NCBI RefSeq assembly: GCF_030269305.1
Contig: NZ_BSTC01000005.1
Location: 124,001 to 188,000 of the forward strand
DNA: 64,000 nucleotides
Direction of reading: 5' to 3'
Origin: Kineosporia sp. NBRC 101731
GTDB taxonomy: Bacteria; Actinomycetota; Actinomycetes; Actinomycetales; Kineosporiaceae
Below are positions 34,641 through 43,623 of this stretch, piece after piece. The number at the start of each line of letters is the position of its first letter. Within the stretch, counting starts at the first letter, position 1. The position numbers were made by a program, and so were the translations under genes. Below the pieces are notes generated by a model. It was not told where the DNA came from. It did no database searches and saw nothing but the letters and a program-made list of their open reading frames with translations.

Positions 34641-37600
34641 GTGCTGAAACTTCTGCTCCGCCGGGCCAGGTCCTCCTGGCCATTGCTGGCGGCGGTGGTC
34701 GCGGTGGTCACGATCGGCGGAACGCTGCTCGGGGTGTCGGCGCGATTGCTCACGGTCTCGGCCGGCACCGCGCTCACCGCGGGGATGTCCCGGACCGAAC
34801 CGGCCGAGGTCGAGACCATCGCGTACCTCAGCGACATCCAGAACGAGAACGCCGCCGGGGTAATCGCCGACACCGGAGAACTGCTGAAGGACGCGGTGAG
34901 CCCTCTGGGCCCACCGGTGACCCAGACCCGGGCCTCCAGCACGATGCGCACCCTCGAGTTCCGGGGGGACGGTGCTGCGGTGGGCTACCTCACCGGGATG
35001 GACGACCTGTCGCGGGCAGTGCGGCTGACCGCGGGTGAATGGCCTGGCGCCGCGCCGGTGAACGGAGTCCTGCCGGTCGTCGTCCTGGAGTCCACGGCCC
35101 GGGCGATGCGCCTGGAACCCGGCAGTCGAGTGCGCCTGGGGTCGCAGTCCAGCGCCCGCTTCGGCAAGGACGACGGTGTGGAGCGCACCGATCTGCTCGT
35201 CACCGGTGTCGCGGCGCCCCGGCAGAACGCCGGCTGGGACCGGGATGTGCTGGGGGCTAAGGGATTCGACCAGGCCGTGGCTGTCGGCTACGCGGGTACG
35301 GCCCCTGGCGCGGGGCCCTTCCTGGTCGGGACGCCCGCTCTGCTCGGGACCGGTCTGGCGCTCGACCGGATCCAGGTCGATGTGGAACCGGCCCTGAACG
35401 CCGCGGACGCCGGAAAGCTGGACGCGGTGGCCACCCGGCTGGCGACGGCGGACCGGCGGCTGGGAGACCGGCTCGGTGACCGCGTCCACCAGCAGCGGGT
35501 CGCCTCGACCCTGTCGGGGACCGTCACCCGGGTGTACACGCAGCAGGCCGTGACCCGTTCCACCGTGCTGGTCGTGGTGTTGCTGGGCACCCTGCTGACC
35601 GCATCGGCCCTGCTGCTCGCCGGGCGCCTGGTCAACCGGTCGAGAGCGGCCCAGACCGCGCTGTTCTCGGCGATGGGCGCCGGACGTGGCCAGCAACTGG
35701 GGCTGGCCGCGGGGGAGGTGGCCGGGCTGGCCCTGATCGCAACGGCGCTGTCCGTGCCGGCCTCGTCGTTCGGCCACGCCGCACTCACCCGGCTCCCGGC
35801 CCTGCGCCACGCCGGGCTGAGCACCGGGCCGGGCGTCAGCGGCGGGCAGGTGCTGGTGATCCTGGCCGGCGTGCTGGTGCTGTCGGCCGTGCTCCTGCTG
35901 CCGGCGTTGCGGTCGGACCCGGCGGCCCAGGACGCGGCCGAGCAACGGGGGGGAAAAGAACTGCTCATGCGCTCGGGCGCCGACCTGGCCCTGGTCGCCC
36001 TGGCGGTGGTGGGCTGGTGGCAGCTGCGGGTGCAGCCGGCGGCACAGTCGGGCACCGACGCCGTGCGCATCCTGGCGCCCGGCCTGATCCTTCTCGCCGG
36101 AGCCGCCCTGGTGGTGCGCCTGACCGGCCTGCCGCTGGGGCTGGCCGACCGGGCGGCCCGGCGTTCGAGGCGATTGGTCCTGCCCCTGGCCGCGTTCGAG
36201 GCATCCCGGCGCCCGCAGGCGATCGCCGCCGCGCTGCTGCTCGTGCTGGCCGCGGCGTCCGGGACCTTCGGGCTGGCGCTGGCCGCGACCTGGCAGCAGT
36301 CGCAGGCCGACCAGGCCGACCTGGCCGTGGGCACCGATCTGAAGGTGGAACTGGCGGGTCCGGCCCAGGCCGGGCAGGCCGAGGTGCTGCGCGAGGCCGT
36401 CGGGGGAACGATCTCGCCGGTGCTGGAGCAGGACGTCGCGGTGGGGCAGTGGCTCGGTGGTACCGGCGGCGTACCGCACCTGGTGGCGCTGAACTCCTCG
36501 GACGCCGGGGACCTGCTGCGGGGAAGGCTGCCGGCGGGTAGGTCGTGGGCCCAGATCGGCGCGGCGATCGCCCCCGAGGATTCCGCGCCCTCGGTAGCGC
36601 TGAACGGCCCCGTCGAGATCACCGGGAGCACCGACAGTGCGAGCACCCTGCAGATCACCCCTCAGCTGGTGCTGCAGGACGGGGCGGGACTACGCAGCAC
36701 CTGCGCACTCCAGCCGATCGTGCTCGATGGAGAACCGCATCGGGCGGCCGACTGCGACACGCTGCCGGAGAACTCCCGGGTCGTGGCGGTCGTCGTCGAC
36801 CTCGCACTGGGTCCGGCCGCCGATCCGGGGGACCTGATCGGAACCGGTTCGGTGAAAGTCTCCATCCGGTTCCCCGGGGCCGACGGTGATCCGGGCCGGT
36901 GGAAAGCTTCCAGCTACGGCCGGCAGGACGGTACCCGGGTCGTCAGTGTCACCGGTGACGGTGTGCGCGACGGCTCCGACGTCGTCTTCCATCTTGACGC
37001 GGTCGTGCAGCTGGCCGACCTGTACTACGTGAACGGCCAGTTCGTGATGGCCGGTTTCGTAGCTCCGCAGGATGTTCCGGTGGTCGTCTCACAAGACTTC
37101 GCCGACGTACTGGGATCCGGGCCCGGCGACCGGTACAGCATCCTGATCAATACCGTGTCGGTGCCGGTCAAGGTCGTGGCCGTGGTTCCCGACGTACCCT
37201 CCGCGCCCGGCCGGAGCGCGATGCTCGCCGACGCCGACCTGCTCGGCCGGTTCCTGACGGCGCAGGGCGCCCCGCCGACCGTGGGGAATGCCTGGTGGGT
37301 GGGTCATCCGGAGAACTCCTCCGGGGCAGGAAAGCTTGGCCTCGGCGAGGTGACAACGAGAGATGCTGAACATCAGGAACTCTCGGAGGGTCCCCTGCGC
37401 GTCGGGGTACCCGCAGCCATGGCGATGCTGCTGCCTGCCGTGCTGCTGCTCGCCGTGGGCGGTCTCACCCTGCACGTCGTCTCCGACCTGCGGTCCCGGG
37501 CGGGGGAGGTGGTCCGGCTGCGGTCGCTCGGTCTCACCCGGCGCACCGTGACCGGAATGCTGCTGGCCCAGCACGGTGGCCTGCTCGTCCTGCTGGTCGC

Positions 37601-37817
37601 CGCCGGCACTGCTCTCGGAGCGATCACGGCCGCCGTGGTCGGTCCGCTCCTCATCCGTTCCGATCTGGGAGCGGCCCCGGTGCCCGACGCCTTGTTCCGC
37701 TGGCCCTGGACCCACGAGATCCTGCTGCTGGCCGGGCTTCTCCTGACCGGCCTGGCGGTGATCCGCGTCGTCAGCGGGATCCAGGTGCGGGCCGGCGACC
37801 GGAGGTCCCGCCGATGA
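34641..37817 (+). CDS. large FtsX-like ABC permease
   Basis: 1058 residues from GTG 34641 (GGGTGA seven bases upstream; ATG 34620 alternative). An N-terminal membrane helix (about 13-35), an extracytoplasmic domain and a helix bundle (about 315-440) come first. More membrane helices follow (about 450-560), then a second extracytoplasmic domain of about 370 residues and a C-terminal FtsX-type three-helix bundle (about 930-1050, AMAMLLPAVLLLAVGGLTLHVVSDL...RLRSLGLTRRTV). This two-unit architecture is typical of actinobacterial exporters of unknown substrate. The stop overlaps the next permease start. Confidence 0.88.
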   Translation: MLKLLLRRARSSWPLLAAVVAVVTIGGTLLGVSARLLTVSAGTALTAGMSRTEPAEVETIAYLSDIQNENAAGVIADTGELLKDAVSPLGPPVTQTRASSTMRTLEFRGDGAAVGYLTGMDDLSRAVRLTAGEWPGAAPVNGVLPVVVLESTARAMRLEPGSRVRLGSQSSARFGKDDGVERTDLLVTGVAAPRQNAGWDRDVLGAKGFDQAVAVGYAGTAPGAGPFLVGTPALLGTGLALDRIQVDVEPALNAADAGKLDAVATRLATADRRLGDRLGDRVHQQRVASTLSGTVTRVYTQQAVTRSTVLVVVLLGTLLTASALLLAGRLVNRSRAAQTALFSAMGAGRGQQLGLAAGEVAGLALIATALSVPASSFGHAALTRLPALRHAGLSTGPGVSGGQVLVILAGVLVLSAVLLLPALRSDPAAQDAAEQRGGKELLMRSGADLALVALAVVGWWQLRVQPAAQSGTDAVRILAPGLILLAGAALVVRLTGLPLGLADRAARRSRRLVLPLAAFEASRRPQAIAAALLLVLAAASGTFGLALAATWQQSQADQADLAVGTDLKVELAGPAQAGQAEVLREAVGGTISPVLEQDVAVGQWLGGTGGVPHLVALNSSDAGDLLRGRLPAGRSWAQIGAAIAPEDSAPSVALNGPVEITGSTDSASTLQITPQLVLQDGAGLRSTCALQPIVLDGEPHRAADCDTLPENSRVVAVVVDLALGPAADPGDLIGTGSVKVSIRFPGADGDPGRWKASSYGRQDGTRVVSVTGDGVRDGSDVVFHLDAVVQLADLYYVNGQFVMAGFVAPQDVPVVVSQDFADVLGSGPGDRYSILINTVSVPVKVVAVVPDVPSAPGRSAMLADADLLGRFLTAQGAPPTVGNAWWVGHPENSSGAGKLGLGEVTTRDAEHQELSEGPLRVGVPAAMAMLLPAVLLLAVGGLTLHVVSDLRSRAGEVVRLRSLGLTRRTVTGMLLAQHGGLLVLLVAAGTALGAITAAVVGPLLIRSDLGAAPVPDALFRWPWTHEILLLAGLLLTGLAVIRVVSGIQVRAGDRRSRR

Positions 37818-39976
37818 GTCTTCACCGGCCCAGTATTCGCGGCCGGGCCCGTGCCGATCGGGGCCCGCTGCTGCTGACCGCCCTCGTGGTGTTGGTCGCG
37901 GTCCTGCTGACCGCTGCGGTTCCGCCCCTCATCGACCGCCGTGCCGACCGGGCCGTGACCGAGGCCGTGGGCGATGCCGGTGACGCCGCCAACATGATCG
38001 CGCAGGTGCCCTTCGAAGCCGAGATACCCGGCTATCCCCGGGTCCGGCGGCCGAACTCGGCCACCGTCGCCGACGGGTACGCCGGATCTGCGCAACAGTT
38101 GCTGGATCCCACCCTCAGGTCGGTGTTCGGGCCGCCGGTCGTCAGTGTCTCCAGCAGTGACCTGGAGCTCAAGACGGGTGACCGGCCCGGCCGGACCCTG
38201 CGGCTGGTGTACGTGGGCGAACCGGCTCCCCTCACCTGGATCGACGGCAGCCCACCCGCCCAGGATTCCTCTCGGGGCGAGGAGCGGGCCGGACCCGCTC
38301 CCTGGCCGGTCTCGGTGGGACTGTCCGAAGCCGCCTCCGAAGTGCTCGATCTCGGCACCGGCGACCGGGTCCGTACCGAGGACCGCGAGGGCGGCCGGGT
38401 CGAATTGCGGATCAGCGGGATCTACCGGGCCCAGAACCCCTCCGACCAGGTCTGGAAGGCCCAGCCGCAACTGCTGGAGCCCGTCGTGTTCACCGATACC
38501 CGGGGCATCACCACCAGCTTCACGTCGGTGCTGCTGTCGGCGGACTCGCTGCCGGACGGCCGCCTGGCCACCGCGCCCACCGACATGGGCGTGACGATCG
38601 AGTTCATGCCGACGGCGGGTTCGATCACCCGTGACAACGCTCCGACCGTGATCGACTCGCTGGTCGAACTGGGAGCCGGATCCGGCGTCGCGCAGGACGA
38701 TGGCCCGGCGATCGATTTCAATACCCGCCTGAGCGGTGTGCTGGAGAGGGTTCTCGACCAGATCTCGGTGGCGACCGCCCTGGCCATGGTGTTGCTGGGG
38801 GCCGTGCTGGTCGCGGTCGGCCTGGCCCTTCTGCTCACCGCCGACCTGCTGACCCGGCGCCGGGGCGGGGTGCTGACCGGGCTGCGCCGGCGCGGGGCCT
38901 CGTTGCCCGGTCTGTGGGCCGAACTGGCCGTGGAATCGCTGTTTCTCACCCTGCTCGCGGGCGGGACCGGACTGTTGCTCGTCCGCTGGTCGGTCGGTGC
39001 GGTCTCCCTGACCTGGCCGCTGCCCGTGCTGGTGGTCGCGGCGCTGGGCGCGCCCACCGTCGGGGTGGTGACAGCGGCCCGGGCGACGACCGGCCGGGCC
39101 GCGCCCGCGAACCGGTCGGCGCGGCGCACCCTGGCCGTCACCCGTCAGCTGCGGCGCCTCACGGCCGAGGCCGCGGTGCTGCTCGCGACCGTCGGCGCCG
39201 TGATCGCCCTGAGCCAGCGGGGTATCGTCACCCAGGACGGGGCCGGCGGGGCCGCCGCCTCGCTGTTCCCGGCCCTGGCCCCGACCCTCGTCGCGGTCAC
39301 CGGGGGCATCCTTCTGCTGCGGGTGCTTCCGCCGGTTCTGGAGGGTCTTCTGCGGGCGTCCGAACGGTTCCGGGGGAGTCTTCCGCTGCTGGCGGCGAGC
39401 CGGGCCCGGGCGACCGCGGGCCGCGCCCTGCCGCTGGTGCTGATCGTGACCTCGGTGTCGCTCGGGGTCTTCGCGCTCTCGGTGCGGGCCACGGCCTCCC
39501 CGACCACGTCCGCCGCTGCCCGGCTGCCGGCGGACGCCCGGCCACTGGCCGGTGCCCTCGCCGACGGGCTCCGTGACCTGGCTCTGGTGACCGGCGTCCT
39601 CCTGTTCGTCCTCGCCGTCGTGGCCCTGGTGGTCGGCGCGCTGGGCGGGGCCCGGGAGAGGGGCGAGACCGCAGCCCGGCTGCGGACTCTCGGCCTGACG
39701 GGGGCCGACACCCGGTGGATCTGCCTGGGCGAGCTGCTGCCGGTCGCCCTCGTCGGGGGCCTGGTGGGCTGGGTGCTCGGCCGGGTGCTGGCCTCCCGGG
39801 CGATCGGCCTGCTCTCGCTGCGGGTGCTGAACGATCTGCCGGCCGACCCGCCGTTGGTCGTGCCGGTGATCACCTACGCCCCGGTGGTGCTGCTGATCGT
39901 CACGGTGGTGCTGGTGGCGGCGGTCGAGTCGTCGCTGCGGCGCCGGGAGCGTCTCGGCCAGGTCCTGCGCGCCTAG
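37814..39976 (+). CDS. second FtsX-like ABC permease
   Basis: 720 residues, same plan as the preceding permease but with one main extracytoplasmic domain (about 45-300). The first helix is at about 20-40, a helix cluster at about 305-470 and the C-terminal bundle at about 570-710, with ETAARLRTLGLTGADTRWI as the coupling segment. ATG 37814 overlaps the upstream stop by four bases (ATGA). The TAG stop at 39974-39976 is formed at the insertion point of a MITE-like element; removing the element would still leave a TAG. Confidence 0.87.
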   Translation: MSLHRPSIRGRARADRGPLLLTALVVLVAVLLTAAVPPLIDRRADRAVTEAVGDAGDAANMIAQVPFEAEIPGYPRVRRPNSATVADGYAGSAQQLLDPTLRSVFGPPVVSVSSSDLELKTGDRPGRTLRLVYVGEPAPLTWIDGSPPAQDSSRGEERAGPAPWPVSVGLSEAASEVLDLGTGDRVRTEDREGGRVELRISGIYRAQNPSDQVWKAQPQLLEPVVFTDTRGITTSFTSVLLSADSLPDGRLATAPTDMGVTIEFMPTAGSITRDNAPTVIDSLVELGAGSGVAQDDGPAIDFNTRLSGVLERVLDQISVATALAMVLLGAVLVAVGLALLLTADLLTRRRGGVLTGLRRRGASLPGLWAELAVESLFLTLLAGGTGLLLVRWSVGAVSLTWPLPVLVVAALGAPTVGVVTAARATTGRAAPANRSARRTLAVTRQLRRLTAEAAVLLATVGAVIALSQRGIVTQDGAGGAAASLFPALAPTLVAVTGGILLLRVLPPVLEGLLRASERFRGSLPLLAASRARATAGRALPLVLIVTSVSLGVFALSVRATASPTTSAAARLPADARPLAGALADGLRDLALVTGVLLFVLAVVALVVGALGGARERGETAARLRTLGLTGADTRWICLGELLPVALVGGLVGWVLGRVLASRAIGLLSLRVLNDLPADPPLVVPVITYAPVVLLIVTVVLVAAVESSLRRRERLGQVLRA

Positions 39977-40138
39977 GGCGTGTTTTGAAAGTCCATGCCT
40001 ACTGCGGGGCACCCGGTGGCCGCCTGGCGGCACCGAGTGGGGCCCCACGTAGAACACCGCTACGAGGGGCCCCACCCGGCACCCCCAGACGGTCACCGGG
40101 CACCTCCTCGCTACGGCAGCGACTTCCAAAACACGCCC
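39976..40138. mobile_element. 163-bp MITE-like element with 18-bp terminal inverted repeats
   Basis: The left end GGGCGTGTTTTGAAAGTC (39976-39993) and right end GACTTCCAAAACACGCCC (40121-40138) are inverted repeats matching at 17 of 18 positions. TA flanks each side (39974-39975 and 40139-40140), as expected for a TA target duplication. The interior has no open frame and folds further (two GGGGCCCCAC blocks). A transposase must act in trans. TA-targeting families include IS630 and the IS427 group of IS5; I cannot choose between them. Confidence 0.75.
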
Positions 40139-40270
40139 TAGTGGCCTGGAGAATTCAGGCCGACCAGATACGTCACTCCGGGTACTCAAGGTCTCACGCA
40201 GCGGTATCTTCTGGTGGATGGGAGGGTTGCCGATCGGTCTACGCGGTGATCCGTCGAATCGGGGGGATTC

Positions 40271-43093
40271 GTGGGCAACCATCGGTCAGCTGCGTCCGGA
40301 GCGGGCGCTGACAAAATGCCGGTGTTCAAGGGGGCCAGACAGCTTCTGGAGTGCTTGGAGCGCCTGGTCTCCCGGCCGCGCCGGAGGGAGGCCCCGGCCT
40401 TCTCCGGCAAGACCCGGGCGGTGCCGGGCATCCCGCTCGTCTGCCTGAAACGGGCGGATGACGGTGGTGCCCTGATGGAAGGGCTGGCCACCTATCTGAA
40501 GGACGCCGAGCCCCGGCGGATCCCGCACGTGATGCACCGCTGCCGGCCCCCGGCTCCCGGTGCGGACGCCCTCGACGACATGGCGAACGGGCTGCTGCGG
40601 ATCGCCCGGGAGCTGGCGAGCGGCCCGAACGCGGCCGGCGGCCGGATCCGGTTCAGCCGCTTCGGTCTGGTGCACTGGCTGATCCGGCAGGACCTCGGCG
40701 CCGACCACATCTACTCGGACGGTCTGCTGCGTCGGCGGTTGCGTGACCGGGAACTGTCGTGGTCGCGGTACACATCACTGTTCTCGGACGAACTGCCGGA
40801 GCTCCTGGACGCACCGGTGGCGCGATGGGCCAAGCTGGTACGCGTCGTCCCGCCCCTGTGGTTCCTCCTGCGCCTCAGTGCCCGGGTGCCGGGCGTCGGC
40901 ACCGAGTACCGGTGGCTGCTGCGCCAGCCGTACCTCGAACCGCACAACCCGGGAACGGTTCTGGGGTTCGGGGTGCGGCTGACCGAGGGCCGGCGCGACG
41001 CCGAGGAGCCCGACGAGGTACTGCTCCTGCTGGTGAAGGCCTTCCTGGCCGACCTCACCCATGCCTACCGCCGCTCGTTCTGGCACCCGCGGGGAGCGCG
41101 CCGCACCGCCTACCCGGTGGTGCTCCTGGACGATGCCGAGGAGGGGGGTTTCCTGCTGCAGCACCTCGTCCAGGAGATCCGCAGCCACCCGCGCGGCGTC
41201 TTCGACCCGCTGGTGCTGGTCGCCGCGGCGCAGGTGTTCCCGCCGGACGCGCTGAGCGGTGGACGCACCGGTTCGGGCGTGATGCGGTGGGCCGCGTCCG
41301 AGGCGGTCGACGGCTACGAGGCGTGGTGTCGCCGGGACGCGGGGCGTTCCCGGAAGGAGGATGCCTGGCACCTGCTGATCAGTGTGCCGCCGGTCGAGGT
41401 GAAGCCCGCGCCGGACGCGGACGACGAGCAGTACGCGGCGCTCTGGCATGCTGCCAACAACGCCCGGCGGTTCGAGGTGGCGACGCCGGCGTTCTGGGCC
41501 CGCGCCTGGGTGACACCGGTGGTCCTGGTGCTGCTGATGGCCGGGGGTACCGGCGGCTGGTTGGCAGCGGGACGACCGGCCGCACCCGGTATCCACCTGT
41601 CCCTGCCCCATCTCTTCTCCGGGGATCAGAAAGAGGCGACCGACGGCTCCCTGGTCCCGGCGAGAACGGACGAGGTGCGGCTCCAAGAAGCCGGGCTACC
41701 ACACTGTTCGGAAGATGCTGCGGGCCATCGTCATGTCCAGCTGGTGCAGCAGTCCCCGGAGCGCCACGAATGTGTCGGGGTCTCCGGGCAAATGGCCGCC
41801 TTCGCGCCTCAGGATCCCTCGGCGGCCCAGTTCGACGCCACGCTTTCCGTGCAGAACGACCGCGCTGAGGAGTTGAAGCGGGCCGCACCGGAGCGGCCGG
41901 TTCTGTGCCTGGTCTACGTGACAGCGTTCGAGAGCCGGGGCAAGGGCGGCGTGGCGCCGGACAACACAGAACAGAAGCTCGAGTTCATGGGCTATCTGAA
42001 GGCGCAGCAGCGACAGAACACGGTGCGCGACGGTCCTCAGCAGCCGATCGTGCGGCTCCTGCTCGGGAACGCCGGGCCGGGTATGAGTAACTACCCGACG
42101 ATGCTGGACCAGCTCGGTCCGGCCGGAGACGGGTGTGATGCTCTCGGCGTGGTCGGTCTCGACGAAAGCTCCGCCACCACCAAACAATTGATACTCGAAC
42201 TCAACGACCTCCAGTACCCGGTCGTGTCCGCGACACTCACGGCCGACAACCTGGCCGACGGAGCCAGGAACTATTTCTCCGTGGCCGCGCCCAATTCCGT
42301 GCAGGCGGCCGAGATCGCCCGCTGGGCGGCGCCCCGGACCGACGGTCGGCCGGCTCCCCGTGACGTGGCGGTGATCTGTCCGCGCGACGCCGGCAATCTC
42401 TGGAGCGAAACCCTCACGAAGTTCTTGCGCGAGCAGTTCGCCGGGCCGCGGTGGAACCTTACGGTGTATGCCTACGTCCCGGATCGTCACGAGGCCGCGG
42501 AGGCCGAGGAGGCCGCGGGTGGGGGCGCCTGTGGCAGTGGTGCGGTTCGGGTGGACGAACTCGAGGATCTGCCCGCGCAGTTGCGGGACCGGGGTGACCC
42601 CCTGGTGGTCTTCGCCGGTCGGGGCGAGGATTTCGGGGTCTTCCTGACCCATTTCGACAATGATCTTGATGTGATCGCCGCCGACGACGTTTCCAGTGAT
42701 GTGGCCCGGCGGGGGAACAACGGAACCTTGGACGGTCGCGAGTTCTCCTACGTTTCATTGGCTTTTGCCGGAGAAGGAGAATCGTCGGCGAAGCAGGAGT
42801 ACGCCGGGTACCTGACGTTCGAGGGTATGAATAACATCAGGGCGGATGTCGACGGGCACGCGGCCCTGGCCGAGGCGGCCGCGTTCGCCTACATTCGTGC
42901 GGCCCGGGCCGTTCGCGCGGACGGGCTCGCCCTGGGGCGCGAGCGACTGATCGAGAAACTACGTCTCCAGGCCGGTGACCGGGCCGGGCTGCCGGGCACC
43001 GGCCGGCTGGAGCCGAAAGTCTGGTCGGGCGTGGACTGCCGGGTCTGTGTTCTGCGGGTCACCGAGAACATGCGCGTCCTGCCGGACCGGTGA
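40271..43093 (+). CDS. single-pass membrane protein: unknown cytoplasmic half fused to extracellular type-1 periplasmic-binding domain
   Basis: 940 residues. Residues 1-405 are soluble, conserved-looking and unrecognised (IPLVCLKRADDGGALMEGLATYLKDAEPRRIPHV...; PVVLLDDAEEGG), with no Walker A. One membrane helix follows at about 412-430 (TPVVLVLLMAGGTGGWLAAG). The remaining roughly 490 residues resemble a leucine-binding-protein-type domain: GVVGLDESSATTKQLILELNDLQYPVVSATLT is the classic mid-domain pattern, and a helix with AAAFAYIRAARAV lies near the end. Topology should be N-in, C-out, like a receptor. GTG 40271 has GGGGGGA upstream. No transporter subunit of the branched-chain type is nearby. 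The function is unknown; ligand sensing is inference. Confidence 0.8.
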   Translation: MGNHRSAASGAGADKMPVFKGARQLLECLERLVSRPRRREAPAFSGKTRAVPGIPLVCLKRADDGGALMEGLATYLKDAEPRRIPHVMHRCRPPAPGADALDDMANGLLRIARELASGPNAAGGRIRFSRFGLVHWLIRQDLGADHIYSDGLLRRRLRDRELSWSRYTSLFSDELPELLDAPVARWAKLVRVVPPLWFLLRLSARVPGVGTEYRWLLRQPYLEPHNPGTVLGFGVRLTEGRRDAEEPDEVLLLLVKAFLADLTHAYRRSFWHPRGARRTAYPVVLLDDAEEGGFLLQHLVQEIRSHPRGVFDPLVLVAAAQVFPPDALSGGRTGSGVMRWAASEAVDGYEAWCRRDAGRSRKEDAWHLLISVPPVEVKPAPDADDEQYAALWHAANNARRFEVATPAFWARAWVTPVVLVLLMAGGTGGWLAAGRPAAPGIHLSLPHLFSGDQKEATDGSLVPARTDEVRLQEAGLPHCSEDAAGHRHVQLVQQSPERHECVGVSGQMAAFAPQDPSAAQFDATLSVQNDRAEELKRAAPERPVLCLVYVTAFESRGKGGVAPDNTEQKLEFMGYLKAQQRQNTVRDGPQQPIVRLLLGNAGPGMSNYPTMLDQLGPAGDGCDALGVVGLDESSATTKQLILELNDLQYPVVSATLTADNLADGARNYFSVAAPNSVQAAEIARWAAPRTDGRPAPRDVAVICPRDAGNLWSETLTKFLREQFAGPRWNLTVYAYVPDRHEAAEAEEAAGGGACGSGAVRVDELEDLPAQLRDRGDPLVVFAGRGEDFGVFLTHFDNDLDVIAADDVSSDVARRGNNGTLDGREFSYVSLAFAGEGESSAKQEYAGYLTFEGMNNIRADVDGHAALAEAAAFAYIRAARAVRADGLALGRERLIEKLRLQAGDRAGLPGTGRLEPKVWSGVDCRVCVLRVTENMRVLPDR

Positions 43094-43117
43094 CGTCCGG
43101 CCGCTGGGGGCGGCTTC

Positions 43118-43503
43118 TCAGATCAGGTCCTCGAAGCGGCAGTTACGCACATCCGGATCGGGTAGCACCTCGAACCGCACGGCGTGAATCGTGCTGCGTT
43201 CCTGGAGGATCGCCAGGCACAGTCGGTGCATGCCGTCCATCAGCCGGCCGTCCGGCCGCAGGATGATCGGGTAGGTGGGGTCCACCGCCAGGATCAGGCG
43301 GGCGTGGTTCAGCACGCGGCGCACGGTGGGGGGTGAGGTGGCGTCGGTCCAGTAATCGGTGTCGATCTCAGGGAACGCGGTCACGGGTACATCGTGCTGG
43401 GGCAGGTCGCGGCTCAGGTCGATCAGGCGGGCCACGTCCCAGGCGTCGTGGCGTCGTGGCCGCGACCGGACCCGGCCGGCCAGAAGTGGTACTGCGGGCG
43501 CAT
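43118..43503 (-). pseudogene. frameshifted small protein with DGMHR motif (8-bp tandem duplication)
   Basis: The frame from a GTG at 43435 gives 105 residues, including LMDGMHRLCLAILQERSTIHAVRF, a ParB-like DGxHR pattern found in a widespread uncharacterised family. Family members normally start MxPQYHF... and reach AWDV before this point. Here an ATG at 43503 encodes MRPQYHFWPAGSGRGHDA in another frame. The frames join perfectly if one copy of the tandem GGCGTCGT (43442-43449, 43450-43457) is removed, restoring HDAWDVARLIDLS. So the gene is broken near its start, or uses the internal GTG. Family identity rests on recalled motifs. Confidence 0.7.
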
Positions 43504-43529
43504 CACGTCAATCTAGCCCGCTTGCCAAT

Positions 43530-43568
43530 CGGAACGCGGTTCCGTATCGTCAGCGGAACGCAGTTCCG
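43530..43568. promoter_or_regulatory. twin palindromic operators upstream of the hydrolase
   Basis: CGGAACgcgGTTCCG (43530-43544) and CGGAACgcaGTTCCG (43554-43568) are perfect 6-bp-arm palindromes with centres 24 bp apart, 56-94 bp upstream of the hydrolase ATG. Two tandem sites fit cooperative TetR-family dimers; the TetR gene two positions downstream is the obvious candidate. Confidence 0.7.
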
Positions 43569-43623
43569 GTTAGCTGCCTCGGCGCTGGCCCGGACTGGAA
43601 TCCCTTGAGAGGAAAGCTCACTC

